Assembly: GCF_025195125.1 (NCBI RefSeq)
Contig: NZ_JAMGSL010000001.1
Span: 124,001 to 188,000 of the forward strand
DNA length: 64,000 bases
Direction: 5' to 3'
Source: Streptomyces sp. Je 1-79
GTDB lineage: Bacteria; Actinomycetota; Actinomycetes; Streptomycetales; Streptomycetaceae
The notes under the pieces are model-generated. The model worked only from the letters and a program-made list of their open reading frames with translations, was not told where the DNA came from and did not search any database. This document shows positions 18,122-26,877 of the stretch, in pieces (within the stretch, counting starts at the first letter, position 1; each line of letters starts with the position of its first letter). A program made the position numbers and the translations under genes.

Positions 18122-18973
18122 ATGGGCGTCGTCCTGCCGGTCCTCTTCGCGTTCTGTGCCGCGTTCAGCAACGCGCTCGCCACGGTGCTGCAGCGCCGTG
18201 CCGCGCTCACCGTCCGTCAGACCGACTCGTTCCGGCCCGGCCTGATCCTCGATCTGCTGAAGCGCCCGCTCTGGCTCGCCGGCATCCTCGCGGTGATCGT
18301 CGCCGGGGTGGGGCAGGCGGCGGCCCTGGCGACCGGCCCGCTGGCGCTCGTACAACCGCTCTTCGTGCTGGAGCTGCCGCTCGCGCTGCTGCTGGCCTCG
18401 CTGATGTCACGGGAGCGGTTGCCGGCGGCGCAGTGGCTGGCCGTGGCCGCCGTGGTGGCGGGGCTCGGGGTGGCGCTCCTGGCGGCCTCCCCCGCCGGCA
18501 ACCGTACGCACGTGGCGCTGGACCGCTGGATCCCGGCCCTCGTGGTGTGCGCCGCCGCGGTGGTGGCCCTGGCCACGGTCGGCCTGCGCAGACCCGCGGG
18601 CCGTGCCCGCGCGGGATGCCTCGGCGCCGCCACGGCGATCTGTTACGCGCTCACCGCGGGCCTGATGAAGACGTCCATGCACATCCTGGACGACTACGGT
18701 CTGACCGCGTTTCTGACGGCCTGGCAGACGTACGCCTTCTGTGTGGCCGGGGTCGCGGCGCTGCTCCTGCTCGAACACGCCATGCAGGGCGGGCCGCTGG
18801 TCGCCTCCCAGCCCGCGCTGACCCTCGGCGACGCCACGGTGAGCCTGATGCTGGGCATCCTGATCTACGAGGAGGACGTACGCATGGGATGGTGGCTGGT
18901 GCCGGAGCTGGTGGGCGTCGGTCTGATCGTCCTCGGCGTGTTCGCCCTGGCGCGTGCCGGGGTGTCGGGATGA
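18122..18973 (+). CDS. DMT-superfamily transporter (EamA/NIPA-like)
   Basis: A 283-residue integral membrane protein with nine to ten hydrophobic segments. It starts MGVVLPVLFAFCAAFSNALA and carries the LVQPLFVLELPLALLLASL and ASQPALTLGDATVSLMLG segments seen in DMT exporters and magnesium-transporter-like proteins. The start at 18122 is taken because upstream codons are not protein-like. The stop overlaps the ATG of the next gene (ATGA, 18970-18973), so it is translationally coupled to an MFS transporter. Substrate unknown. Confidence 0.85.
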   Translation: MGVVLPVLFAFCAAFSNALATVLQRRAALTVRQTDSFRPGLILDLLKRPLWLAGILAVIVAGVGQAAALATGPLALVQPLFVLELPLALLLASLMSRERLPAAQWLAVAAVVAGLGVALLAASPAGNRTHVALDRWIPALVVCAAAVVALATVGLRRPAGRARAGCLGAATAICYALTAGLMKTSMHILDDYGLTAFLTAWQTYAFCVAGVAALLLLEHAMQGGPLVASQPALTLGDATVSLMLGILIYEEDVRMGWWLVPELVGVGLIVLGVFALARAGVSG

Positions 18974-20193
18974 GCCGCGCGGCCGCTCCGGCCCGCCGCG
19001 CCTCGCGTCACGACCGGCACCTCGGCTACGTGGCGGCGGCCGTCGTCTTCGCCATCGGCATGGCGGGCACGACGCTTCCCACACCGCTGTACGGGCTGTA
19101 CCGCGAGGAGCTGGGCTTCTCCGAGCTGATGGTGACGGTGATCTTCGCCAGCTACGCCGTCGGCGTCATCGCCACGCTCCTGCTCGTGGGCAACCACTCG
19201 GACGCGGTGGGGCGCCGCCCCGTCCTGTGGACTGCCCTGGGCCTGGCGGCGGCGAGCGCGTTGTTCTTCCTCTTCGAGGGCGGACTGCCGTTCCTGTTCG
19301 CCGGCCGGCTGCTGTCCGGCTTCTCCGCCGGGCTGCTGAGCGGGGCGGGGACGGTCACCGTGCTGGAGCTGGCGCGGCCGGAACGCAGGTCCCGCGCCGG
19401 GTTCGCGGCGACCGCCGCGAACATGGGAGGTCTCGGCTGCGGGCCCCTGCTGTCCGGGCTGTTGGCGGAGTACGCCCCGAGGCCGCTGTCGCTGCCGTTC
19501 CTGGCCCACCTCGCGCTGGTCTGCGTGGGCTGCGTCATCGTGCTGTTCCTGCCGGAGACGGTGAAGGAGCCGCGGCTCCGGACCCGGCCGAGGCCGCAGG
19601 GCCTGTACGTCCCCTCCCAGGTCCGCGGCGTCTTCACGCCCTCGGCGCTGGCCGCCTTCGCCGGATTCTCGCTGCTCGGTCTGTTCACCGCGGTGGCGCC
19701 GAGCTTCGTCTCCCAGACCCTCGGCATCACCAACCTGGCGGTCTCGGGCCTCGTGGTCTTCTCGGTGTTCCTCTCCTCGACCGTGGGGCAGTCGTGGACA
19801 TCCCGGCTGGCCGTACGCGTCGCCCTGCCGCTGGGCTGTCTGGTCCTGGTGGTCGGTCTCCTGCTCGTCGGCGCGTCCCTGTGGGTGGAGACGCTGCCGC
19901 TCCTGGTGGCCGGAGCGGTCTGCGGAGGGATCGGCCAGGGGCTCGCCTTCCGCGCCGGACTGACCGCCGTCGGCGAGGCGGCCCCGCCCGCGCACCGGGC
20001 GGCGACGGTCTCCTCGTTCTTCGTCGTCGCCTACGCGGGCATCTCCCTGCCCGTCGTGGGCGTCGGCGCGCTCACGATGTGGGTGGGGCTCGACTCCGCC
20101 GGGCTGATCTTCACCGCCTGTGTCACGGTGCTCGCCACGGCCACCGGCCTCCACCTGGCCCGCGGCCCGCGCGAGCCGGCGCGGCCCATGTGA
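18970..20193 (+). CDS. MFS efflux transporter
   Basis: A 407-residue, twelve-segment major facilitator. The N-terminal half has TPLYGLYREELGFSELM and the loop motif A-like NHSDAVGRRPVLW. The centre has a charged cytoplasmic loop (KEPRLRTRPRPQG), and the second half ends with GLDSAGLIFTACVTVLATA. It resembles drug/metabolite efflux MFS proteins. It is coupled to the DMT gene and converges on the NHLM export operon with only 18 bp between stops. No evidence ties it to peptide immunity. Confidence 0.88.
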   Translation: MSRAAAPARRASRHDRHLGYVAAAVVFAIGMAGTTLPTPLYGLYREELGFSELMVTVIFASYAVGVIATLLLVGNHSDAVGRRPVLWTALGLAAASALFFLFEGGLPFLFAGRLLSGFSAGLLSGAGTVTVLELARPERRSRAGFAATAANMGGLGCGPLLSGLLAEYAPRPLSLPFLAHLALVCVGCVIVLFLPETVKEPRLRTRPRPQGLYVPSQVRGVFTPSALAAFAGFSLLGLFTAVAPSFVSQTLGITNLAVSGLVVFSVFLSSTVGQSWTSRLAVRVALPLGCLVLVVGLLLVGASLWVETLPLLVAGAVCGGIGQGLAFRAGLTAVGEAAPPAHRAATVSSFFVVAYAGISLPVVGVGALTMWVGLDSAGLIFTACVTVLATATGLHLARGPREPARPM

Positions 20194-20211
20194 CAACGCG
20201 CGACCGTCGGA

Positions 20212-23109
20212 TCAGCGCAGCTGACGGCGGACCAGTTCGTGGAAGAGCCCCGAGGTGTCGGCGAGGAGTTCGGCCGGCGAGCCCTGCTGGACGATCCGCC
20301 CGTCCGCCATGGCGATCACCCGGTCGGCGTCCATGATCGTGGACAGCCGGTGGGCGATCACGACACGGGTCGCGTTCAACGCCCGGGTCGACTCGATGAC
20401 CACCCGCTGCGCCTCGTTGTCGAGCGCGCTCGTCGCCTCGTCGAAGAAGAGGATCCGAGGCCTGCGGATGAGGGCCTGGGCGATCATCAGCCGCTGGCGC
20501 TGCCCGCCCGAGATGGTCCCGCCGCCGTCGGACAGCATCGTGTGCAGTCCCATCGGCATGGCCTTGATGTCCTCGGCCAGGCCGGCCATCGCGGCGGCCG
20601 CCCACACGTCCTCCAGGGGGAACGACTCGGCGCCGCAGATGCAGTCGAGGATCGAGCCGGAGAACGGCTGGGCGTTCTGCAGGACGACACCGCACTGGCG
20701 GCGCACGGCCGCCTGGTCCAGCGCCGCCAGGTCCTGGCCGTCGTAGCGGACACCGCCGGACGTCGGCCGGTCGAAGCCGATGAGCAGCCGCAGCAGCGTC
20801 GACTTGCCGCAGCCGCTGGCGCCGACGACCGCCACGAACTCGCCCGGCCGCACCTGGAAGTCGACCCCGTCGAGAACCAGGGGGCCGTCGTCGGAGTAGC
20901 GGAAGGACAGGTTCTCGGCCTCGATCGCCCCGCTCAGCTCGCCCGGCTGGGCGCTGGAGCCGCGGACCTCGGGCGTCTCCCGGAACACCGGCTTGACCTG
21001 CTCGAACATCGGCTGCACCGCCGCGGCCGACAGGAGCGCGCCGGTGAGCTGGGTGACCGACGACAGCAGCATCGTCACGGCGGTGCTGAACGTGAGGAAC
21101 TCGCTGGCGGACATCGACCCCCGTGCCGGGCCGGCCAGCAGCATGAACATCACGAGCGTGCACAGCGGCAGACAGACCGCGCCGAGCACCGTGAGCACGT
21201 TCTTGATCCGGCCGATGCGCTGCTGCAGCTCGCGGGTCCGGGCGAACTCGCCGGCCCAGGCCGCGTACGCGAAGCTCTCCGCCCCGGCCACCCGCAGCTT
21301 GGACAGCCCGCGCAGGGTCTGGAACGCCTGGTTGTTGAGCTTGTTGCCGATCCGGATCAGCTGCCGCTGGTACCGCAGCTGCCACAGCCCCAGGCCCAGG
21401 AACACCGCCGCGATGACGAGCAGCATGGCGACGGCGGCCAGGGCGAGCGGCACGCTGTAGACGAGCAGCAGGACCAGGTTCATCGTGCCGACGGTGCCGG
21501 CCTGGACGACCACGGGCCCGGTGCCGGACAGCACCCTGCGGATGGCGCTGATGCCCATGGCCGCACTGGCCAGTTCGCCGGTGGAGCGACCCGCGAAGAA
21601 CCTCGTCGGCAGCCGCAGCAGCCGGTCCCACACGGCGGGCTGCAAGGTGGCCTCGATCCGGCCCTCCATGCGCAGGATGGAGATGTTCTGCAGCAGCATG
21701 AAGGAGGCGGAGACGACACTCGTCGCGATGATCGCCAGCGCGGTCTGCACGATGAGCCCGTTCTCGGCCCGGGGGACGTACTCGCCCAGCACCTTGCCGG
21801 TCGCGATGGGCACCAGCGCGCCCAGGCCGACGGCGACGAGCCCGGCGAGCAGCAGCGTCCGCAGCTCCGCGCGGGTGCCGCGCAGGCTGAAGCGCAGCAG
21901 CGGCAGCAGGCCAAGCGGCCGGTCGGGCAGCGGGCGGTAGAACATCACGGCGCGCGGTTCGAAGCGGTCCGCGTCGGCTCGGCCGATCCGCTCGCGCGCG
22001 CCGGTCGCGGGGTCCACGGCCTCGTACCGGCCGCGCCGCCACAGCAGCGCGACCGGGCTCCCGTCCTCCTCGCGACGGCCTACCAGGGGTCCGGTGTACT
22101 CCCTCCACCAGCGGCCGCCGAGGCGGACGACGCGGGTACGGATCCGGGAGGCGAGCGCCACGCGTTCGACGGGGTCGAGGCGTCCGGGCAGCCCGGTCGC
22201 CTCGGCCGGCCCGGCCAGCGTGATCCGGGCCTCGTCGGCGACCAGCCGGCACACGGCGTACGTCGCGTCGTCGCTCGCGCGCCCCCGGGAGCCCCGGCCG
22301 GAGGCGCCCGAACCGCCGGAGCGGCCGATGGAGGCGAGCAGCGCCTCGTCCGCCCGGGTACGGGCGGCGCGGCCCGCCTCGATCCCGGCCGCCGTACGGT
22401 CCTCGTGGGCGCGCTCCAGCCGCTCGATCCAGCTGTCCAGCGCGTACAGCAGCCGGAACTGCTGGTCGACCATGCTCTGCCACATCGCCGGGTCGACCAG
22501 GAGTGTGCCGGCGGTGTCCTCCCCGTACCCCTCGTACGCCGCTCCGTAGCGCACGCTGCCGGGGGCGATCTGCATCCACAGGACGTCGTCGTCCGCCCCG
22601 CCGGTGTCGTGGGCGGCGGGGCCGTCCGACGGCGCCTGGTACAGCACGCGCAGGCCGCGGCCGATGCCGAGCGCGAAGGCGTGCTCCAGGGGGCTGAGGC
22701 TGGGCTCGGCGGCCGCCGTGTACGGGTCCTGGTCGGCGTACCACTGCCCGTCGTACCACTGGCCGCCGGTGAACGACAGCTCGCGCAGTTCCACGCGACG
22801 CAGCAGGCACCCCTCCAGAGGGCGGCCGATCAGGGTGTGCTCGGGCCCCTCCACCGGTCCGAGCAGCAGCGTGCCCGTCTCCAGCCGGCCGAGGAAGTGC
22901 CAGGGGCCGAGCTGCGCGGCGTCGACGGCGAACAGGTCCATGGCGCCGTCGACGACGAGCCACAGCACGTGCGGGCCTTCGAGCGGGACGCTGCCCATGC
23001 CGGTGCAGTCGACCGCCGTGCCGAGACCGCCGAGGGCCGCGACGACGGCGTCGACGACGACCGTCGGCTGGTGTGTCGCTTGGTGCGTCGGCTGGTGAGG
23101 GAACGTCAC
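20212..23109 (-). CDS. NHLM-type peptide-export ABC transporter, second subunit (large N-terminal extension)
   Basis: About 965 residues, GTG start. Residues 1-370 form a non-ABC region with short cyclic-nucleotide-like and beta-rich segments (EGPEHTLIGRPLEGCLLRRVEL), lacking a C39 cysteine protease motif. An ABC exporter membrane domain then spans about 400-690. The ATPase has Walker A VGASGCGKST, signature ISGGQRQRL and Walker B ILFFDEATSALD. Size and order match the NHLM_micro_ABC2 class, which pairs with a peptidase-bearing ABC protein to export peptides with long leaders. The GTG at 23109 is taken because it follows the stop of the upstream ABC gene by one base; a longer frame to 23319 lies inside that gene. 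Confidence 0.85.
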   Translation of the reverse strand: MTFPHQPTHQATHQPTVVVDAVVAALGGLGTAVDCTGMGSVPLEGPHVLWLVVDGAMDLFAVDAAQLGPWHFLGRLETGTLLLGPVEGPEHTLIGRPLEGCLLRRVELRELSFTGGQWYDGQWYADQDPYTAAAEPSLSPLEHAFALGIGRGLRVLYQAPSDGPAAHDTGGADDDVLWMQIAPGSVRYGAAYEGYGEDTAGTLLVDPAMWQSMVDQQFRLLYALDSWIERLERAHEDRTAAGIEAGRAARTRADEALLASIGRSGGSGASGRGSRGRASDDATYAVCRLVADEARITLAGPAEATGLPGRLDPVERVALASRIRTRVVRLGGRWWREYTGPLVGRREEDGSPVALLWRRGRYEAVDPATGARERIGRADADRFEPRAVMFYRPLPDRPLGLLPLLRFSLRGTRAELRTLLLAGLVAVGLGALVPIATGKVLGEYVPRAENGLIVQTALAIIATSVVSASFMLLQNISILRMEGRIEATLQPAVWDRLLRLPTRFFAGRSTGELASAAMGISAIRRVLSGTGPVVVQAGTVGTMNLVLLLVYSVPLALAAVAMLLVIAAVFLGLGLWQLRYQRQLIRIGNKLNNQAFQTLRGLSKLRVAGAESFAYAAWAGEFARTRELQQRIGRIKNVLTVLGAVCLPLCTLVMFMLLAGPARGSMSASEFLTFSTAVTMLLSSVTQLTGALLSAAAVQPMFEQVKPVFRETPEVRGSSAQPGELSGAIEAENLSFRYSDDGPLVLDGVDFQVRPGEFVAVVGASGCGKSTLLRLLIGFDRPTSGGVRYDGQDLAALDQAAVRRQCGVVLQNAQPFSGSILDCICGAESFPLEDVWAAAAMAGLAEDIKAMPMGLHTMLSDGGGTISGGQRQRLMIAQALIRRPRILFFDEATSALDNEAQRVVIESTRALNATRVVIAHRLSTIMDADRVIAMADGRIVQQGSPAELLADTSGLFHELVRRQLR

Positions 23110-23110
23110 C

Positions 23111-25375
23111 TCAGTGCTCCTTGACCAGTTCGGCGTACGCGCCGCCCGAGGCGACCAGATACGTGTGCCGGCCGCGCTCCACGACCGTGCCCCGGTCGAG
23201 CACGACGATCTCGTCGCTGTCGCGCACCGTGCTGAGCCGGTGGGCGATGACCACGCAGGCGCAGCCGCGGCGACGCAGGTTGTCGATGATGACCTGCTCG
23301 GTCGACGCGTCCAGGGCACTGGTCACCTCGTCGAGGACCATGACGCTGGGACGGCGCACCAGCGCCCGGGCGATCTCCAGACGCTGACGCTGTCCGCCGG
23401 AGAAGTTGCGGCCGTCCTGCTCGACGCGGCTGTGGATGGAGCCGGGGCGGCGGGCGACCACGTCGTACACGGCCGCGTCCTCCAGTGCGGCGACGACGGC
23501 CTCGTCCGGGACGGAGGGGTCCCACAGCGCGATGTTGTCGCGGACCGTGCCCTCGAAGAGGAAGACGTCCTGGTCGACGAAGGAGACGGAGGCGGCCAGG
23601 GCGCTGCGCGGGATGTCCTCCAGACGCATCCCGTCGATCCGGATGGCGCCCTCCCACGGGGTGTAGAGGCCGGAGATCAGCCGGGACACGGTCGACTTGC
23701 CGCTGCCCGAGCCGCCGACGAGAGCGACCTGCTGTCCGGGGCCGACCGAGAGCGAGAAGTCTTTCAGGAGCGGGGCGTCCAGCGGGCTGTAGCCGAAGGT
23801 GACGGCGTCCAGCTCCACATGCCCCTTGAGCCGGCGGGTCCTGGCCGGCGGCTCGCGGCGTGTGTAGACGGGGTCGACGGGGAAGTTCTCGACGTCCTTG
23901 AGCCGGGCGACGTCGGCCGCGAAGTCCTGGATCCGTCCGGCCACGCCGTTGAGGCGGGTGATCGGCGCGGTGAAGCTGGTCACCAGCGCCTGGAAGGCGA
24001 CGAGCAGGCCCACGGAGAGATGCCCCTCCACCGCCCGCAGACCGCCGATCATGAGGATCAGGGCGCTGTTGAGCGCGGCCAGGGTGGGCGCGACGACCGC
24101 CAGCCAGGCGCTGGGCACGCCCAGCCGCTGCTGGACGTCGAGCGTCGTCGCGTGCTGACCGGCCCAGCGGCGGAAGAAGCCGTTCTCGCCGCCGGTCGCC
24201 TTCATCGTCTCGATGAGCTGGAGACCGCTGTACGAGGTGTTGGTCAGCCGGGCGCTCTCGGCGCGCAGCTTCTGCGTGTCGGTGGCCCGCAGCTGGATCA
24301 CGATCCGCATGGCCACCACGTTCAGCAGCGCGATCAGTACGCCGACGACGGTGAGCTGCGGGTCGTACGTCCAGAGCAGCACCGCGTACAGGAGCACCAC
24401 CACGGCGTCCACGCCCGCGGCGGCCAGGTCGCGGGCGAGTGTCTCGGCGACCGCGTCGTTGGACTGCAGGCGCTGGACCAGGTCGGCCGGGTTCCGCTGG
24501 GCGTAGAAGGTGAGGGGCAGCCGGAGCAGATGCCGCAGGAAGCGGGCGCTCCCCAGCGTGGAGGAGATGATGCGCCCGCGCAGCAGGTTCGCCTGCTGCA
24601 GCGCGGTCAGCGTCGCGGTGAGGACCAGGGTGGTCGCCATCGCCGCGAAGAGCACGGCAAGCAGCGACGTCTGGTTCCCGATGAGGAACATGTCGATGTA
24701 CGTACGGCTCAGCGCGGGCACCCACGCGCCGACGACGACCAGCAGCAGGCTGGAGACCACGGCGGCGGCCATGGTGCCGGACGTGCCGCGCAGCCGGGAG
24801 GGCAGGGCGCTCATGACGCCCGGCCGGCGGCCACCGCGGCGGAAGCCCGGGGCGGGCTCGAAGGTGAGCACGATCCCGGTGAAGCTCGTGTCGAACTCGT
24901 CCATGGGGACGAACCGGCGGCCCTTGCCGGGGTCGTTGACGTACACGCCCCTGCGGCCGAAGCGGCGCCCCATGCCGTCGTAGACGACGTAGTGGTTGAA
25001 CTCCCAGAACAGGACGGCCGGCGCGGCGACGTCGGCGAGGGCGGTCAGGTCCATCTGCATGCCCTTGGCCTGGAGGCCGTAACTCCGCGCGGCCTTCAGC
25101 AGGTTGCTCGCCCGGGACCCGTCGCGGGAGACACCGCAGGCGATGCGGAGCTCTTCCAGCGGGACGAAGCGGCCGTAGTGGGCGAGCACCATGGCCAGCG
25201 CGGCGGCGCCGCACTCGACGGCCTCCATCTGCAGCACCGTGGGGGTGCGCACGGTCCGGGGCCGCCGGCCCTTGGGCGCGGGGCCGCGCCGGCGGCGCGC
25301 GGGCGGGAGGCGGCGGGCCGAGGCGCGGGACCGGGAGCGGCTGCCCTCCCGCGTGGACTCCGGCGGCGCGGTCAC
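23111..25375 (-). CDS. NHLM-type peptidase-containing ABC transporter (C39 protease + exporter + ATPase)
   Basis: A 754-residue protein, GTG start. After an Arg-rich N-terminus (1-44), a C39 peptidase domain has catalytic Cys55 in EAVECGAAALAMVL, the His in FNHYVVYDG and the Asp in VNDPGKG. Six membrane segments follow, then an ATPase with Walker A VGGSGSGKST, signature FSGGQRQRL and Walker B VMVLDEVTSALD. C39 domains cut leaders after Gly-Gly while the ABC part exports the core, which fits the VSGG precursor encoded upstream. The start overlaps the adaptor stop as GTGA (25372-25375), and the next ABC gene follows after one base. Confidence 0.92.
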   Translation of the reverse strand: MTAPPESTREGSRSRSRASARRLPPARRRRGPAPKGRRPRTVRTPTVLQMEAVECGAAALAMVLAHYGRFVPLEELRIACGVSRDGSRASNLLKAARSYGLQAKGMQMDLTALADVAAPAVLFWEFNHYVVYDGMGRRFGRRGVYVNDPGKGRRFVPMDEFDTSFTGIVLTFEPAPGFRRGGRRPGVMSALPSRLRGTSGTMAAAVVSSLLLVVVGAWVPALSRTYIDMFLIGNQTSLLAVLFAAMATTLVLTATLTALQQANLLRGRIISSTLGSARFLRHLLRLPLTFYAQRNPADLVQRLQSNDAVAETLARDLAAAGVDAVVVLLYAVLLWTYDPQLTVVGVLIALLNVVAMRIVIQLRATDTQKLRAESARLTNTSYSGLQLIETMKATGGENGFFRRWAGQHATTLDVQQRLGVPSAWLAVVAPTLAALNSALILMIGGLRAVEGHLSVGLLVAFQALVTSFTAPITRLNGVAGRIQDFAADVARLKDVENFPVDPVYTRREPPARTRRLKGHVELDAVTFGYSPLDAPLLKDFSLSVGPGQQVALVGGSGSGKSTVSRLISGLYTPWEGAIRIDGMRLEDIPRSALAASVSFVDQDVFLFEGTVRDNIALWDPSVPDEAVVAALEDAAVYDVVARRPGSIHSRVEQDGRNFSGGQRQRLEIARALVRRPSVMVLDEVTSALDASTEQVIIDNLRRRGCACVVIAHRLSTVRDSDEIVVLDRGTVVERGRHTYLVASGGAYAELVKEH

Positions 25376-26178
25376 GGCAGCAGCCAGTCGACGGGGCGCT
25401 GCGCGGACAGGTGGACGGCGCCGGTGACCGGCGTACCGGAGTCGACCGGGTGCGGGGGGCCGTCCGCCGAGGACCAGGCGTAACCGGAGGGGGTGGCGGA
25501 GGAGCGGTCGAGACGCACGAGCACCGCGACGGGGTTGCCCTGCCGTGAGAACTGCGCGGCGAGCCCGCTGTCGCCGAGGAAGGCGCCGATCTGCGCCCGC
25601 GTCTGGGGAGTCCGGCCCACGGCCTCGACGCGGCCGCGCAGGACCCCGAAACGGTCCCGTGGGGCGGACTGGACGCCGAGATCGACCCGGGCGCCCGCCT
25701 GGATCGTCGAGGCCTCGTCGCCCGGGAGGTACAGCATGGCCACCAACGGGTCCTTCGGATCGGTCACGCGCTCCACCGTCGCCACGTCCGCCCCGGTCGA
25801 GACGACCGAGCCCATCCGGGCGAAGAGTGTGGTCACCCGGCCGCCGGCCACCGCGCGCACGGGCCGGTCCCCCTTGTCCGTACGGACGGTCAGCACGGGA
25901 GCCCCGGGGGAGACGGACCGGCCCTCCTCGACGAGGACCTCGGTGACCTGTCCGGCGACCGGGCTCTGCAGCAGGTAGCTGCCCTCGGCGTGGGTGAGGA
26001 CGCCGGGCGCGCTCAGTTTGGACGCCACCGTGCCGGTCAGGGCCCAGTAGCCCGCGACGGCGATCACGACGACGGTGACGGCCAGGACGAGACGCCCCTG
26101 CGGGCGTGCGAAACGTACCGGCACATCGAGTTCTTCGGGTGATTGCAGCTTGGAAAGCGCCTTCTGGCGGAACTGCAC
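25372..26178 (-). CDS. HlyD-like membrane-fusion adaptor of the NHLM exporter
   Basis: A 268-residue protein, GTG start. A short cytoplasmic N-terminus carries FRQKALSKLQSPEELDVPV, then one membrane segment (about 29-50). A lipoyl/barrel-sandwich hybrid follows (ILLQSPVAG-type segment: SYLLQSPVAGQVTEVLVEEG) and a beta-barrel. The long coiled-coil hairpin of Gram-negative HlyD is missing, as expected in a monoderm. It probably links the two ABC proteins and guides peptide across the cell wall. It lies 98 bp after the precursor gene, across a strong hairpin. Confidence 0.85.
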   Translation of the reverse strand: MQFRQKALSKLQSPEELDVPVRFARPQGRLVLAVTVVVIAVAGYWALTGTVASKLSAPGVLTHAEGSYLLQSPVAGQVTEVLVEEGRSVSPGAPVLTVRTDKGDRPVRAVAGGRVTTLFARMGSVVSTGADVATVERVTDPKDPLVAMLYLPGDEASTIQAGARVDLGVQSAPRDRFGVLRGRVEAVGRTPQTRAQIGAFLGDSGLAAQFSRQGNPVAVLVRLDRSSATPSGYAWSSADGPPHPVDSGTPVTGAVHLSAQRPVDWLLP

Positions 26179-26223
26179 GGACTATTCCCTCGACTGCATT
26201 CGGATCATTCGGGTACGGGGGAG

Positions 26224-26264
26224 CCCGTGAACCCCGGAACCGGGAAGGTTCCGGGGTTCACGGG
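26224..26264 (-). terminator. 17-bp hairpin between precursor peptide and exporter genes (attenuator)
   Basis: Perfect 17-bp inverted repeat: arms 26224-26240 and 26248-26264 with a 7-nt loop. It lies 12 bp after the precursor stop and 45 bp before the adaptor start. Such a partial terminator would give more precursor than exporter mRNA; full readthrough or termination is not known. Confidence 0.8.
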
Positions 26265-26276
26265 CGGTATTTCGGC

Positions 26277-26528
26277 TCAGAGACCGGCGAGACCGGTGAT
26301 GCCGGCGGTGTTCACCGAGACGCCGGTGATGCCCTGCGCCAGGCCGGGGATGCCGGTGGCGAGGCTCTCGACGCCCTGGACCGTCTGGAGGGAGCCGACG
26401 GTGCCGAGCAGGCCCGTGACGTCGCTGGTCGCGGCACCGGCGAGGCCACCGGAGAGGGCGACGAGACCGCCGGAGACGGCGTCCAGGTCGGCGTCGGAGA
26501 TCTCAACCGTCTCAAGGTCGTGACGCAT
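26277..26528 (-). CDS. Double-glycine precursor peptide without cysteine (NHLM-exported)
   Basis: An 83-residue peptide. The leader is LETVEISDADLDAVSGG-like and ends with Gly-Gly at residues 20-21, followed by a second SGG at 26-28. The ~62-residue core is Gly/Ala/Leu/Val/Thr/Ser-rich, strongly hydrophobic, with G-x-x-x-G and T-G-L/I/V spacing recurring through TGLLGTVGSLQTV, ATGIPGLAQGITG and AGITGLAGL. It contains no Cys, so lanthionine or disulfide formation is impossible. It is the first gene of the export operon. The ATG at 26528 is chosen because AGGG lies about 9-12 nt upstream; the GTG at 26537 would overlap its own ribosome-binding site. Product role, bacteriocin or secreted structural/signal peptide, is unknown. 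Confidence 0.85.
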   Translation of the reverse strand: MRHDLETVEISDADLDAVSGGLVALSGGLAGAATSDVTGLLGTVGSLQTVQGVESLATGIPGLAQGITGVSVNTAGITGLAGL

Positions 26529-26877
26529 GATGCGCACCCTTCATTCGTTGGGGGGGAATCCGTTTCTGCGGCCGCAGCGGGCCGATCAAAGCACGCGAAC
26601 GGGTGGGCGGACCAATTCCGTTGACGCTTCGTCGTGATCGGTTGTGTACCTCGGGCAACGGCCGTGAGCCCATATTCACGGAATGCCGACACCTTCTTCG
26701 CAGGAACGAGTAACAGATTCCGGACCCCTGTCGCGCGGGGGGAATGTATGGGACAGAACAGCGTCACCCGGACGCCTTCCGTCCCGTCCCGGTCGAGGAA
26801 CGGTGAAGGAGGCCGCCCTCAACACGCTCACGTTGTGCAGGTTTTCGGCAGGCGCGAGGGGGGCCGCCACCGGCACA
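26529..26877. other. Intergenic region upstream of the precursor and S9 peptidase genes
   Basis: About 340 bp without a supported gene, between divergent transcripts. It holds a perfect 12-bp palindrome CTGCGGCCGCAG at 26566-26577, 38 bp upstream of the precursor ATG, and an inverted repeat CCGTGA (26662-26667)/TCACGG (26676-26681). Either could be an operator for the export operon. TTGACG near 26621 on the plus strand resembles a -35 element for the peptidase. No promoter is called. Confidence 0.5.

Noticed and set aside
18865..20196. 443-codon minus-strand open frame
   Set aside because: Antisense shadow of the MFS transporter; no recognisable domain.
26277..26528. Lanthipeptide precursor
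   Set aside because: The leader resembles type A2 lanthipeptide leaders, but the core has no Cys and no LanM-type gene is in the window.
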